DNA from: an uncultured Christensenella sp.
GTDB lineage: Bacteria; Bacillota; Clostridia; Christensenellales; UBA3700
Assembly: GCA_910576875.1 (NCBI GenBank)
Contig: CAJTKI010000018.1
Location: 1 to 23,182, forward strand
DNA: 23,182 bases
Reading direction: 5' to 3'
Positions 1 to 8,266 of this stretch are shown one piece after another. The notes beneath the pieces were generated by a model. The model ran no database searches. It was given only the letters and a program-made list of their open reading frames with translations, and had not been told where the DNA came from. Each line of letters opens with the position of its first letter. The first letter of the stretch is position 1. Position numbers and translations under genes: made by a program.

Positions 1-1
1 C

Positions 2-178
2 AACGATCCGAACAATCCGAGCGGAAGCGGCAACTTCGGGATCGGCGAATCTTGGTTTAAGATTGCGATTTTGACGATGACGGTCTGCATTGTATTGATT
101 ACGTTGATGCTGTTTGCGATCTGGATGGCGGTGTTGAGCATTCGCCGTCTGCGCAAAAACAAATCGCAACAGTCGTAA
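2..178 (+). CDS. C-terminal end of a large membrane-anchored surface protein (partial)
   Basis: Only the last 58 codons are present; the gene enters from the left edge and ends with TAA at 176-178. The fragment starts with a Gly/Ser/Asn/Pro-rich linker, then has one hydrophobic segment (KIAILTMTVCIVLITLMLF and on) and a basic tail (SIRRLRKNKSQQS). This matches the layout of the end of the complete surface protein at 14068-17790, whose single membrane segment is followed by GIRNLRRRGDRR. I infer that it is a third member of that family and would be anchored with its bulk outside the cell. The extracellular part and upstream control region are not visible. A strong terminator follows directly. 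Membrane anchoring is well supported; family membership rests on the short shared tail pattern only. Confidence 0.65.
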   Translation, partial: NDPNNPSGSGNFGIGESWFKIAILTMTVCIVLITLMLFAIWMAVLSIRRLRKNKSQQS

Positions 179-204
179 GATCGGAAGAATCTTTGCAAAG
201 GACG

Positions 205-231
205 ACGCCGCTCCGACAGGAGCGGCGTTTT
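205..231 (+). terminator. Rho-independent terminator of the partial surface-protein gene
   Basis: A 10-bp GC-rich stem (ACGCCGCTCC / GGAGCGGCGT) with a GACA loop is followed by a short T run, 27 nt after the stop codon. It ends the rightward transcript entering from the left edge. The opposite strand lacks a T run, so it is probably one-directional. Confidence 0.85.
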
Positions 232-277
232 GCACATACGATCCTTCGATTGCGCGCGTATTCGGTCGAAAGCGCCG

Positions 278-309
278 AAAACCGCAACGCGAGATCGCGA
301 CATGCGGTT
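278..309 (-). terminator. Possible terminator of the M29 peptidase / YhhN operon
   Basis: Read on the minus strand, AACCGCA pairs with TGCGGTT, enclosing a second hairpin CGCGA-TC-TCGCG, and TTTTC follows. It touches the stop codon of the YhhN-family gene. The compound stem and short T run make it plausible rather than certain. Confidence 0.45.
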
Positions 310-998
310 TAGATCAGTATGATACTGAACGCAAACAAAACTTGCGCGATAAAATAGAACGGCATGACGACGTAGTTGGTAGCGAGTTTCATCGTCTCTC
401 TTCCGTAGTAATTCATGCACAGCGCGGAATCGGAAATCAAAAACAGCAGACTCGCGATCAGCACCAGCGCGGACAGGCGAGAGCGAGTCGTCAGCGCGAG
501 ATTGAGCGTCGCGACCATCGTCATGCACAGGATCGTGCTGTATCCCAGCATGAACGGCGCCAAACGTCCCATTTTGAGCATTTTCATTTTGGTCATGATC
601 AGCATCGTGACGGGAGGCAACGCGAGCAACGGCAACAGCCAAAAATAAAATCGCGGCGCAAGCATGAGAAATCTCGCAGTGTAGACGACGTGTCCGACCG
701 CAAACGCCAGCACGCCCATGACCAAAAAGTAGTCGCTGTCGTTGCCGGCAAAAAACTCCTTGACCATCAGCAGAATATCGCCCACCAATCCGCAGACCAG
801 CGCCGCAAAGATCATCATGCCGTACGATCCGCTGCGCGAGTTGGAAAAGTTGCAGAACAGCGCAATCAGGATAAAACACGCCGATGCAACGAGTTTGGCG
901 GTCGGCGCGATAAAGCGGCGGCGGTTCGTATAGCCGATCGCGGTTGCAATCGACGAGACAAAACACAGTCCGCTCAATACATAGCATGCGGTCAACAT
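309..998 (-). CDS. YhhN/TMEM86-family (lysoplasmalogenase-like) integral membrane protein
   Basis: The 229-residue protein is hydrophobic over nearly all its length, with about seven to eight predicted membrane segments. It carries the family's spaced signatures: GDILLM in the first half, GHVVYTARF in the middle, LLFLISDSALCMNYY near the end and FYFIAQVLFAFS at the C-terminus. Family members studied in animals and some bacteria hydrolyse the vinyl ether bond of lysoplasmalogens; acidic residues in the GD and SD motifs, seen here, are the likely active-site residues. Start: ATG at 998 has AGGAGG (minus strand, 1008-1013) 9 nt upstream. It lies 36 nt downstream of the M29 aminopeptidase gene on the same strand, so the two are probably co-transcribed. 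Family assignment is good; substrate is unknown. Confidence 0.8.
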   Translation of the reverse strand: MLTACYVLSGLCFVSSIATAIGYTNRRRFIAPTAKLVASACFILIALFCNFSNSRSGSYGMMIFAALVCGLVGDILLMVKEFFAGNDSDYFLVMGVLAFAVGHVVYTARFLMLAPRFYFWLLPLLALPPVTMLIMTKMKMLKMGRLAPFMLGYSTILCMTMVATLNLALTTRSRLSALVLIASLLFLISDSALCMNYYGRETMKLATNYVVMPFYFIAQVLFAFSIILI

Positions 999-1034
999 AT
1001 AGGCTTACCTCCTCGGGGATCGGCGCGCGCCGCG

Positions 1035-2270
1035 TTATTCGGCTTCGGCGACGAATCGTCCGTCGCGCAAGATCGGGATGCGATTGCCGTCGGCGTCGAT
1101 TCCGTCCGCGTACATATCGTCCGTTCCGATCATGAAGTCGACGTGCGTGTGCGAGCGGTTGAGACCGATTTCGAGCCGTTGCGCTTCCGACATCGATTCG
1201 CAGCCCGCTACGGTCGGATAAGATTGTCCGATCGCGAGATGGCAGGCGGCGTTTTCGTCGAACAGCGTATTGTAATACAAGATATTTTGTTTGCGGATCG
1301 GCGAGTCCGCGCCGACGAGCGCGACTTCGCCCAAATAGTGCGATCCTTCGTCCGTTTCGATCAGTTGCGCCAGACAGTCGGCGCCTTCGCGCGCGTCGAA
1401 CGAGCAGATTTTGCCGTCTCGAAATTCGATTCGAAAATCGCGCACGAGCGTGCCGTTGTGACTGAGCGGCATCGACGCGACCGCCACGCCCTGCGTGCCG
1501 AGTCGGTGGGGAGACGTGAAGATCTCTTCGGTCGGCATGTTGGGATGGAATGCGACGCCGTTGCGTCCGCGTTCCGCGCCGCCGTCGAAACGGTATCCTT
1601 GCGGAAGCGCGACGGTCAGATCGGTGCCCAAGCCGCTGCGCAGATGCAGCGCGGTCAATCGTCGTTCGTTCAAATAATTCGCGCGGTTGCGCAGTCTTTC
1701 GCTGTGCGCGTGCCATGCTGCGGCGGGATCGGGCGCGTCCAGACGCATGCATTGCAGGATATACGTCCACAGTTTGCGCTCCGCCTGCGCGGGAGACAGA
1801 TCGGGGAATACCGCGCGCGCCCACGGACGGGTCGGCACGGCGCACAGACACCAACGTATGATATTGTCGGTCGTCGCGTCGTAATAGCGTTTAAGCGCGA
1901 CGTGTCTTGCGCGGGCGACGTCGTTGAGCAATGCCGCGTCTACGTCGCAAAACGCGTTGGGATCTTCGCCCAGCAACGCCAGATAGCAGACTTGTCGATC
2001 CGCCATTTCGTCATAGCGGGCGATTTGCCATGCCGGCACGCTTGTCAACGCGTCGCGCGTTTGGTAGCGGTAGTGCAGTCTCTGCATCGCTTCGTCTCCG
2101 AACAGCAATTCCACGCGCGCCGCGCCGCGGCGGTACGCGTATTCGGTCACGATGCGCGCGAGTTCGAGACCTTCCTGCCCCGCGGAAATCACGAGCGTTT
2201 CGCCTTGGCGGAGCGCAAGTCCGGTATCTACGAGCAGGCGCGCGTATTTGCGCAATATCGTTTTGTTCAT
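1035..2270 (-). CDS. M29-family aminopeptidase (AmpS/AmpT type)
   Basis: A 411-residue cytoplasmic metallo-aminopeptidase of family M29, the normal family length. Predicted metal ligands fit the AmpT pattern: E249 in NMPTEEIFTSP, E315 in LGEVALV, H344 in DENAACHLAIG, H376 and D378 in SHTHVDFMIG. Such enzymes use two metal ions to remove N-terminal residues from peptides. The start was set at ATG 2270 because GGAGA lies 6 nt upstream on the minus strand. An in-frame ATG at 2285 and one farther upstream lack a ribosome binding site, and the extension would cross the promoter region and is not family-like. It is first of two genes on this strand, with the YhhN-like gene 36 nt behind. It is transcribed divergently from the sialic acid operon. 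Confidence 0.93.
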   Translation of the reverse strand: MNKTILRKYARLLVDTGLALRQGETLVISAGQEGLELARIVTEYAYRRGAARVELLFGDEAMQRLHYRYQTRDALTSVPAWQIARYDEMADRQVCYLALLGEDPNAFCDVDAALLNDVARARHVALKRYYDATTDNIIRWCLCAVPTRPWARAVFPDLSPAQAERKLWTYILQCMRLDAPDPAAAWHAHSERLRNRANYLNERRLTALHLRSGLGTDLTVALPQGYRFDGGAERGRNGVAFHPNMPTEEIFTSPHRLGTQGVAVASMPLSHNGTLVRDFRIEFRDGKICSFDAREGADCLAQLIETDEGSHYLGEVALVGADSPIRKQNILYYNTLFDENAACHLAIGQSYPTVAGCESMSEAQRLEIGLNRSHTHVDFMIGTDDMYADGIDADGNRIPILRDGRFVAEAE

Positions 2271-2286
2271 ATCGTTCTCCGTCATC

Positions 2287-2315
2287 AGTATAGCATCGCC
2301 CGATTCGAAAAGCAA
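2287..2315 (-). promoter_or_regulatory. Weak candidate promoter for the M29 aminopeptidase
   Basis: On the minus strand TTGCTT (2310-2315), a 17-bp spacer and TATACT (2287-2292) are seen. The predicted start of transcription would fall almost on the ribosome binding site, giving a leader of only about 10 nt, so another promoter may be used. Confidence 0.3.
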
Positions 2316-2388
2316 TATGCATCTGTCCGCGCCGAGCAAATTCTTTGCGAAATGTGACGAAAAGCGCAAGTTTGTTGACATCATAGTA

Positions 2389-2417
2389 TTGCGCCGCGCA
2401 CGCGATCGTGTTATACT
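2389..2417 (+). promoter_or_regulatory. Candidate promoter of the sialic acid operon
   Basis: TTGCGC (2389-2394), 17 bp, TATACT (2412-2417), about 43 nt before the first start codon of the operon. The -10 box is good and the -35 box poor (3 of 6), which would fit a promoter needing an activator. A perfect TTGACA at 2375-2380 is 31 bp from this -10 box and so is not paired with it. No clear operator for a NanR/RpiR-type regulator was recognised. Confidence 0.4.
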
Positions 2418-2459
2418 GTGCATAAGATCGCGCGCCGTATGACGGCAGGGGGGTGCGGA

Positions 2460-3347
2460 ATGGAATATTCGATTGCCAACGGCTTATGGACGGTGCGCAT
2501 GCAGGATGCCGGCGCGACGTTGACGAGCATTCGGGACGCACGCGGCACGGAATTGCTTTGGCAAGGCGACGAGGCGAGTTGGACGGGACGAGACGTCGTG
2601 ATCTTTCCGTTTGTCGGTCGCATGCTGGACGGTGCGTATACGCACGACGGACGCTTATATCGGATGCCGACGCACGGACTGTGCGCGGAAGCGACGTTTC
2701 GGACGCAAATGATTTCGGAGCAGTGCTGTCGGATGCAGTTTTGTTCGGATGCGCGCACCAAGTCGATTTATCCCTTTGATTTTCGTTTTACCGTTACGCG
2801 TACGCTGGATGCGGATATCCTGCGTACGCGTTTTCGAGTAGACAATACCGGCGATCGCGAGATGTATTTCGGATTGGGCGGACATCCGGCGTTTGCGCTC
2901 GTCGGCGACGAGCGGGCGGACGAGACGGATACGTCCGGCAATTTTTTGGAATTTTGCGGCAACGCGCCGAGTATGTATTATCCGTTGCAGGACGGCAAAT
3001 TTCTGTTGGACGCTCAGTCCAATCCGTTGCCGTCGCGCGTCGAGTTGACCAAGGATCTGATGCGCCGCTATGCGACCGTGCTGTGGACGGGGAGTATGGT
3101 TTCCTGCGTGCGGCTGATTCGGCGGGACGGGATCGAGATCGAGACGGATTACGGCGACGCGCCCGTATTGGGGCTGTGGTCGCATGAGAAACGGGGCGCG
3201 TATATGTGCGTGGAACCGTGGTGGGGGACGCCGGACTTTGTCGGCGCGCCGTCGGAATTGAAAGACAAACGCCTGTTGCAGCGCTTGGCGCCGCAGTGCA
3301 GTTTCGAGCGCGGATTCGATATTCGGATCGCGCGTCGGTCGGAGTGA
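2460..3347 (+). CDS. Aldose 1-epimerase-like protein (LacX/GalM superfamily)
   Basis: A 295-residue cytoplasmic protein of the galactose mutarotase fold, closest in pattern to the LacX branch. Diagnostic stretches are IFPFVGRMLDGAY, MPTHGL (H72), FGLGGHPAF (H142) and CVEPWWG (E252); the two His and the Glu correspond to the sugar-binding and catalytic positions of aldose 1-epimerases. Start: ATG 2460 has a GGGGGTG ribosome binding site; an earlier in-frame ATG at 2418 overlaps the promoter region. It is the first gene of the nan operon, 2 bp ahead of the sialidase, which suggests that it handles a sugar released there, for example mutarotation of sialic acid or N-acetylmannosamine. That substrate is inference from position only; LacX proteins are found with many sugars. 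Confidence 0.85.
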   Translation: MEYSIANGLWTVRMQDAGATLTSIRDARGTELLWQGDEASWTGRDVVIFPFVGRMLDGAYTHDGRLYRMPTHGLCAEATFRTQMISEQCCRMQFCSDARTKSIYPFDFRFTVTRTLDADILRTRFRVDNTGDREMYFGLGGHPAFALVGDERADETDTSGNFLEFCGNAPSMYYPLQDGKFLLDAQSNPLPSRVELTKDLMRRYATVLWTGSMVSCVRLIRRDGIEIETDYGDAPVLGLWSHEKRGAYMCVEPWWGTPDFVGAPSELKDKRLLQRLAPQCSFERGFDIRIARRSE

Positions 3348-3349
3348 TT

Positions 3350-4663
3350 ATGGATAGACAAACGGTATTCGGCAACCGGTTCGGAGATGCGAACCATTAT
3401 CGTATTCCGTCGATCGTGACGACCGCGCGCGGCACGCTCGTCGCGTGCGCGGATGCACGTTATTTCGGCGGCGGGGACAATCCCAACCGCATCGACAAAA
3501 TCGTGCGTCGCTCCATGGACAACGGCAAGAGCTGGGGCGAGGCGATCTATCCGGTGCGCGAGCAAGGCGCGTCCAAGATGCGCGCGTCGGCGGCGATCGA
3601 TCCCGTCATGGTATACGACTGCGTACGCGATCGGATCATTTTGATGTATTGTCATACGCCGGCGGGCGTGGGGATCTTGTCCTGTTCCAAAGGCGTTGCG
3701 GTATCTCGGAGCGGCGCGATTGCGTTGCGCATGCGCGGCAGACGTTATTGGCGCAATGCGGACGGCAGCGTCACGAATGCGCGGGGTAGAGAGACCGCCT
3801 ATCGGATCGCCGCGGACGGCGGCGTGTATGACGGCGATGCGCGGATCGGCAACTGTTTGACCGGCGAAGGTCCTTTGCAGGAACAAAACACCGCGTATCT
3901 GATGTCGGTATACAGCGACGACGACGGATTGACGTGGAGCGCCCCCAGATGTCTCAACGCGCAGGTCAAAGCGCGCTATATGGGATTCATCGGACCGGGA
4001 CCGGGCGTCGGCGTCTGCATGCGGGAAGGCAAGCATGCGGGCAGATTGGTCGTTCCGATCTATTACAATTCCGCCGCGGGTTCGATTTTGATGCTGTCGT
4101 GCGCGACGATTTACAGCGACGACGGCGGCGAGACATGGCAACGCGGCGTATCGCCCAACGAGACGCGGCGCAGGATCGTGCGCACGGATAAATTCGTACT
4201 GCCCAACGAGATGCTGACGGAGAGTCAGTTGATCGAGTTGCCGGGCGGAGCTTTGCGTTTGTTCATGCGCAACCACAGCGGCAAGCGTCTGATTGCGATG
4301 GCGGACAGTACGGACGGCGGGCAGAGTTGGCGCGATTATCGCTACAATTCCGACTTGCCGCAGTGCATTTGTCAGTGTTGCGTGCTCAACGTGCAGGACG
4401 GCGAGCGTCCGGCGACGCTCTTTCTCAACGCCGCTTCGCAAAAGGAACGCAAAAACGGCGTCTTGCGTCTGTCCTACGATTACGGAGAGACGTTTGCGCA
4501 TTCGGCGTTGATTAAAGAAGGCGGATTCGTGTACAGTTGTATCGCGGCGACGGCGGACGGCGGCGTCGGCGTGCTGTACGAGACGGATACCGAACATGAA
4601 AAAATCGATTTCGTTCGTTTGACGCTGGACGAATTCAAGGAGATGGAACCATGGCGAAACTGA
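3350..4663 (+). CDS. nanH: Exo-alpha-sialidase (GH33), without signal peptide
   Basis: A 437-residue six-bladed sialidase that removes terminal sialic acid from glycans. YRIPS holds the first triad Arg (R18). Five Asp-box motifs are seen near residues 55-62, 188-196, 255-263, 320-327 and 375-382 (for example YSDDGGETW). By spacing against known GH33 enzymes the active site is R18, D43 (acid/base), E291, R307, R367 and nucleophile Y395 (FVYSC). Nothing essential is missing. Start: ATG 3350 with GGAG 5 nt upstream; a longer in-frame reading would only overlap the previous gene. There is no signal peptide, lipobox, membrane anchor or carbohydrate-binding module, so the enzyme is predicted to be cytoplasmic, like the small C. 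perfringens NanH, and to act on imported sialosides. It overlaps nanE by 13 nt. Confidence 0.93.
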   Translation: MDRQTVFGNRFGDANHYRIPSIVTTARGTLVACADARYFGGGDNPNRIDKIVRRSMDNGKSWGEAIYPVREQGASKMRASAAIDPVMVYDCVRDRIILMYCHTPAGVGILSCSKGVAVSRSGAIALRMRGRRYWRNADGSVTNARGRETAYRIAADGGVYDGDARIGNCLTGEGPLQEQNTAYLMSVYSDDDGLTWSAPRCLNAQVKARYMGFIGPGPGVGVCMREGKHAGRLVVPIYYNSAAGSILMLSCATIYSDDGGETWQRGVSPNETRRRIVRTDKFVLPNEMLTESQLIELPGGALRLFMRNHSGKRLIAMADSTDGGQSWRDYRYNSDLPQCICQCCVLNVQDGERPATLFLNAASQKERKNGVLRLSYDYGETFAHSALIKEGGFVYSCIAATADGGVGVLYETDTEHEKIDFVRLTLDEFKEMEPWRN

Positions 4664-5328
4664 ACCGCGGTCTGATCGTATCGTGTCAGGCGGTCGAAGG
4701 CGAAGTATTGCACGGACTGGGACTGATGAAATATTTTGCCCGCGCGGCGGTCGCGGGCGGCGCGTGCGGCATCCGCGCGAATACGGCGCAGGATATTCGA
4801 GACATTCGCACGGAGACGGATCTGCCGATCATCGGCATCGTCAAGCGCGTCTACGACGACAGCGACGTATACATTACGCCGACGCGCAACGAAGTACGCG
4901 AGTTGCTCGATTGCGGTTGCGAGGTGATTGCGTTGGACGCGACGTTGCGCGCGCGTCACGGCGGCGAGACGTTGGAGTCTTTGGTGCAATACATTCGGGA
5001 CAGCGGCAAGGATGTCGAGATCATGGCGGACTGTTCCGATTTCGAAGAAGCGGAGCATGCATACAAGCTCGGATTCGATTATATCGGCTCGACGTTGCGC
5101 GGATATACGCCGTACACGAAGGGCGTGCAGTTGCCCGATTATGCGTTTTTGGAAAAACTCGTGCGGGCGTTCCCCGATCGGCACATCATTGCCGAAGGCG
5201 GCATTTGGGAGCGCGAGCAGCTGCGCAAGGTATGCGCGACCGGCGTATACGCGGTCGTGATCGGTAGCAGCATTACACGTCCCAAAGACATTACCCAACG
5301 ATTTGCGGAGGCGATGCAGTTATGTTGA
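4651..5328 (+). CDS. nanE: N-acetylmannosamine-6-phosphate 2-epimerase
   Basis: A 225-residue TIM-barrel enzyme that converts N-acetylmannosamine-6-phosphate to N-acetylglucosamine-6-phosphate, the third intracellular step of sialic acid breakdown. The N-terminus (GLIVSCQAVEGEVLH) and IRANTAQDIRDIR are typical of NanE. Predicted catalytic residues are K65 (IVKRVYDD) and E182 (IIAEGGIW). The C-terminal phosphate-binding stretch VVIGSSITRPKDIT is intact. The start codon lies 13 nt inside the end of nanH, with a GGAG just upstream, and the stop overlaps nanK by 7 nt, so the three are translationally coupled. The product feeds N-acetylglucosamine-6-phosphate metabolism, whose deacetylase and deaminase are not in this window. 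Confidence 0.97.
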   Translation: MAKLNRGLIVSCQAVEGEVLHGLGLMKYFARAAVAGGACGIRANTAQDIRDIRTETDLPIIGIVKRVYDDSDVYITPTRNEVRELLDCGCEVIALDATLRARHGGETLESLVQYIRDSGKDVEIMADCSDFEEAEHAYKLGFDYIGSTLRGYTPYTKGVQLPDYAFLEKLVRAFPDRHIIAEGGIWEREQLRKVCATGVYAVVIGSSITRPKDITQRFAEAMQLC

Positions 5329-6206
5329 TGATCGGCGTAGACGTAGGCGGAACGGGGATCAAAAGCGCTTTGATCGACGTCACGGATCGGCGTGATCCGA
5401 CGACGTACAAAATCGTGGACATGTATTCGATGCCGACGCAGGGCAGCGCGGGCGCGCAGGTGATCTGCGACAACATCGAACGCGCGATTCGGCAATTTTA
5501 CGTCGAATCGGTCGACTATATCGGCGTTGCGAGCGCGGGGACGATCGATTGGGATACCGGCGACGTCGTGTTTGCGACGCAGGCGTTGCGCGGATTTACC
5601 GGCTTGCAGTTGGCTAAGGAACTCCAACGCCGCATGGGGCGCAAGGTGTACGTCGTCAACGACGCGGTCGGCGCGCTCGTCGCGGAGGCGTTTATGGGCG
5701 TTGCGCGAGAATATCCGGACATCATGATGTTGACGCTGGGTACGGGCTTGGGCGTATCGCAGATGCGATCGCGTACGCTCGACAAAGACACGTTTGTCGA
5801 TACGCGCATGGGGCATGTCGAATTGCACAAAGACGGCAGACCGTGCGGCTGCGGCAAACTCGGTTGCGCCGAGCAATACGTGTCCGCGACGGCGCTGCGC
5901 AAGTCCGCCGAAGAAGACGACTTATGCACGATTTTCGAGTGTAATACCGACAAATGCCGCCGGGCGGTCAACGAATTTTTCGGCGATATGTTGCATGTGA
6001 TCGACATCGTAATCGAGCGTTGTCATCCGTCGGCAATCGTCATCGGCGGCGGCGTCATCGAATTGCGCGCGCTGTGGTGGGAGCGGTTTTTGGACTTGTA
6101 TTGCGCGCGTCACAATACGCCGCTGTTGCCCGCTACGCTCGGCAACGGCGCAGGCGTCATGGGCGCCGCGTACAGCGCCGCGAACGGCGTGTTTGCACAT
6201 CAATAA
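5322..6206 (+). CDS. nanK: ROK-family N-acetylmannosamine kinase
   Basis: A 294-residue sugar kinase of the ROK family. It has the N-terminal phosphate loop (IGVDVGGTGIKSALIDV), the catalytic Asp (D114 in VVNDAVGA), the second glycine loop (LTLGTGLGVS) and the ROK zinc site (H165 with C175, C177 and C182 in CGCGKLGCAEQ). There is no DNA-binding domain, so it is a kinase rather than a ROK repressor. Placed between nanE and nanA, it should phosphorylate N-acetylmannosamine to the 6-phosphate. The zinc site is present, unlike in some NanK enzymes that lack it. The start overlaps nanE by 7 nt, with GGAGG upstream. Substrate is inferred from operon context; sequence alone cannot exclude glucose or N-acetylglucosamine. 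Confidence 0.9.
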   Translation: MLMIGVDVGGTGIKSALIDVTDRRDPTTYKIVDMYSMPTQGSAGAQVICDNIERAIRQFYVESVDYIGVASAGTIDWDTGDVVFATQALRGFTGLQLAKELQRRMGRKVYVVNDAVGALVAEAFMGVAREYPDIMMLTLGTGLGVSQMRSRTLDKDTFVDTRMGHVELHKDGRPCGCGKLGCAEQYVSATALRKSAEEDDLCTIFECNTDKCRRAVNEFFGDMLHVIDIVIERCHPSAIVIGGGVIELRALWWERFLDLYCARHNTPLLPATLGNGAGVMGAAYSAANGVFAHQ

Positions 6207-6240
6207 ACGAACAATGGATTGTTCGAGAGAGGATAATTAT

Positions 6241-7116
6241 ATGAACGAAAAATTTCACGGAGTATTTCCGGCACTGCTGACGCCGTTTACGGAGCAAGGC
6301 AAAGTCAATGACAAAGCGATCGCGGATCTGGTCGCGTTCAACGTCGCCAAAGGCGTCGACGGCTTTTATGTCGGCGGTTCGACCGGCGAAGGATTATTGC
6401 TGACTGTCGATGAGCGCAAGCAACTGTTTGCCGCGGCGGCAAAGGCGAATGCGGGACGCACGACGATGATCGCGCACGTCGGCACGATTTGCACCGAACA
6501 CGCGATCGAATTGGCGCGTTGCGCGCAGGATTTGGGTTACGACGCGATTTCCGCCGTCGCGCCGTACTACTATTCGTTCGGCTACGACGCGGTCAAGGGA
6601 TATTACAACGACATCGCCGACAGCGTGGATTTGCCGATGATTCTATACAATTTTCCGGCGGCAAACGGCTTCGGACTGACCAAAGAGCGCGCGGAAGACT
6701 TTTTCCGCAATCCGAAGTTTATCGGCATCAAGCATACCAACGCCGATTTGTTCATGTTGCAACAGTTTAAGAGCATGGCGTGCGATCCGATCGTCTACAA
6801 CGGGTTTGACGAAATGTTCGTCGCGGGGCTGAGCATGGGCGCGGACGGCGGCATCGGTTCGACGTACAACTTTATGGCGGAGCGTTTTATCGATATTTAC
6901 GACAAGTTCCGCGCGGGCGACATTGCCGGCGCGCAAGCGCGGCAGATCGCGGTCAACGAGATCATTTCCGAGTTGATCCGTTACGGCGTGTTTGCGATGG
7001 AAAAACAAGTATTGACCGAGATGGGCATCGATATGGGCGTCTGTCGCAAACCGTTCTTGCCGCTTTCGGACGAAGGCAAACAAGCGGCGAAGAATATCGC
7101 CCGGACGTTGCGTTGA
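6241..7116 (+). CDS. nanA: N-acetylneuraminate lyase
   Basis: A 291-residue class I aldolase of the DHDPS/NAL family that splits N-acetylneuraminate into N-acetylmannosamine and pyruvate. Seen are the pyruvate-carboxylate motif GGSTGEG (residues 45-51), Tyr136 in ILYNFPA and the Schiff-base Lys164 in IGIKHTN. These match E. coli NanA positions (Tyr137, Lys165) almost exactly. KHTNADLF after the lysine is typical of lyases rather than dihydrodipicolinate synthases. Start: ATG 6241 follows AGAGAGGA at a good distance; an earlier in-frame ATG at 6193 lies inside nanK. It is the fifth gene of the run, 34 nt after nanK, and completes the nanA-nanK-nanE pathway. Confidence 0.96.
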   Translation: MNEKFHGVFPALLTPFTEQGKVNDKAIADLVAFNVAKGVDGFYVGGSTGEGLLLTVDERKQLFAAAAKANAGRTTMIAHVGTICTEHAIELARCAQDLGYDAISAVAPYYYSFGYDAVKGYYNDIADSVDLPMILYNFPAANGFGLTKERAEDFFRNPKFIGIKHTNADLFMLQQFKSMACDPIVYNGFDEMFVAGLSMGADGGIGSTYNFMAERFIDIYDKFRAGDIAGAQARQIAVNEIISELIRYGVFAMEKQVLTEMGIDMGVCRKPFLPLSDEGKQAAKNIARTLR

Positions 7117-7201
7117 CGCTCGGATTGCGGTGCGCGCTCCGCGGACGGTCGCGCGCTTTCGGATACGGAGCATAGCGACGTCGCATCGCGGGGGGGACGG
7201 C

Positions 7202-8239
7202 ATGAATCATCGATACAGACGAATATGGATATGGACGGTCGTCGTGTGCGTTGCGCTTGCGTTGACGGGTTGCGCGTTGCGCGCGGAAGATTGCTATGTG
7301 TTCGGCGAAGAAGAATTTGCAGCACTGTATGCCGAAGACGCGTCCCGTGCCGATGCGGATGCGTTGCGGATCATGTCCGCCAACGTGTTGGTGCATATGA
7401 AAGATTGGGGCGGCGAGCCGGTCAAACCGCGTGCGCATCGTTTTGCGCAAGCGGTTTTGCATTACCGTCCGGACGTGATCGGCATGCAGGAGATGTGCGG
7501 GGACTGGTATCGGTATCTGTTGCCGCAATTGCCCGATTACGCCGTCGTGCAGCCCAAGCGTTCGTGGACGGCGGAGAATCGCACGCCGCTCCTTTACGAT
7601 ACGCAAAAGCTGCGCCTTGTCGACAGCGAACGCATCCCGTACACGCAGGGCGATCGCAACGGCTGTCGCGTCGTCACGGCGGGCGTGTTCGAGCGGATTG
7701 CGGACGGCGCGCGTTTTATCGTCACGTCCACGCATCTGGATTTGATCCGCATGCGCGATTACGATAAGGAAAAGCGCATTATGCTCGACCAAGTATCCGA
7801 GTTTATGCGCGAGATTTCCGCGTTGGCGCAACGCTATCCCGACTGTCCGATCTTCATGACCGGAGATTACAACTCAATGGAGCGCGAAACGAGCCGCTAC
7901 GCGGGACAGGAATCGGGCGCGGCGTATGCGCCCGAGCGCGATGCGACGTATTATAAGTGTTACGGTCTGCCGTGCGCGTCGTTTGCGTACGAGACGTTGC
8001 GGGACGCGTATACGGACGTCAAGTTTGCCGACGGCGTGCGCGGGATTTGCGACAATACGCGCGGATATTTGTACGACGATCCGACATGGGATCACATTTT
8101 CATGACGCAAGCCGCGCAAGCGCGGGTGCTGGCGTTTCGGGTGTTGGCGTCCGATTATTTTCACAACAACGCCGACCGCACGAGTCGCATTTCCGATCAT
8201 TTGCCGATTTGCGCGGACATCGCGATGACGCGCGCATAG
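7202..8239 (+). CDS. Lipoprotein of the endonuclease/exonuclease/phosphatase fold
   Basis: A 345-residue exported lipoprotein. The N-terminus has basic residues, a hydrophobic stretch and the lipobox LTGC with the lipidated Cys at 24. The rest is an endonuclease/exonuclease/phosphatase (DNase I-like) domain with all hallmarks: SANV (Asn), MQEM (Glu), TSTHLD (His), FMTGDYNS (Asp and Asn), WDHIF and the terminal SDHLP with its Asp-His pair. Such proteins cleave phosphodiesters or phosphomonoesters (DNA, RNA, sphingomyelin, inositol phosphates); the substrate cannot be read from sequence. Start: ATG 7202 with a GGGGGG stretch just before it. It follows nanA by 85 nt and precedes another lipoprotein gene by 27 nt, suggesting a surface role linked to nutrient scavenging. 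Confidence 0.85.
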   Translation: MNHRYRRIWIWTVVVCVALALTGCALRAEDCYVFGEEEFAALYAEDASRADADALRIMSANVLVHMKDWGGEPVKPRAHRFAQAVLHYRPDVIGMQEMCGDWYRYLLPQLPDYAVVQPKRSWTAENRTPLLYDTQKLRLVDSERIPYTQGDRNGCRVVTAGVFERIADGARFIVTSTHLDLIRMRDYDKEKRIMLDQVSEFMREISALAQRYPDCPIFMTGDYNSMERETSRYAGQESGAAYAPERDATYYKCYGLPCASFAYETLRDAYTDVKFADGVRGICDNTRGYLYDDPTWDHIFMTQAAQARVLAFRVLASDYFHNNADRTSRISDHLPICADIAMTRA

Positions 8240-8266
8240 CGCGCGGGACGCAATGGGGAGATTGTT

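Noticed and set aside
342..2357. A long open frame on the plus strand opposite the YhhN-like and M29 genes
   Set aside because: The translation is Arg/His/Gln-rich with no motifs, and both opposite-strand genes are certain. It is a by-product of GC-rich codon use.
2375..2380. Perfect TTGACA as the -35 box of the sialic acid operon
   Set aside because: It is 31 bp from the TATACT box at 2412, and no -10 box lies 16-18 bp downstream.
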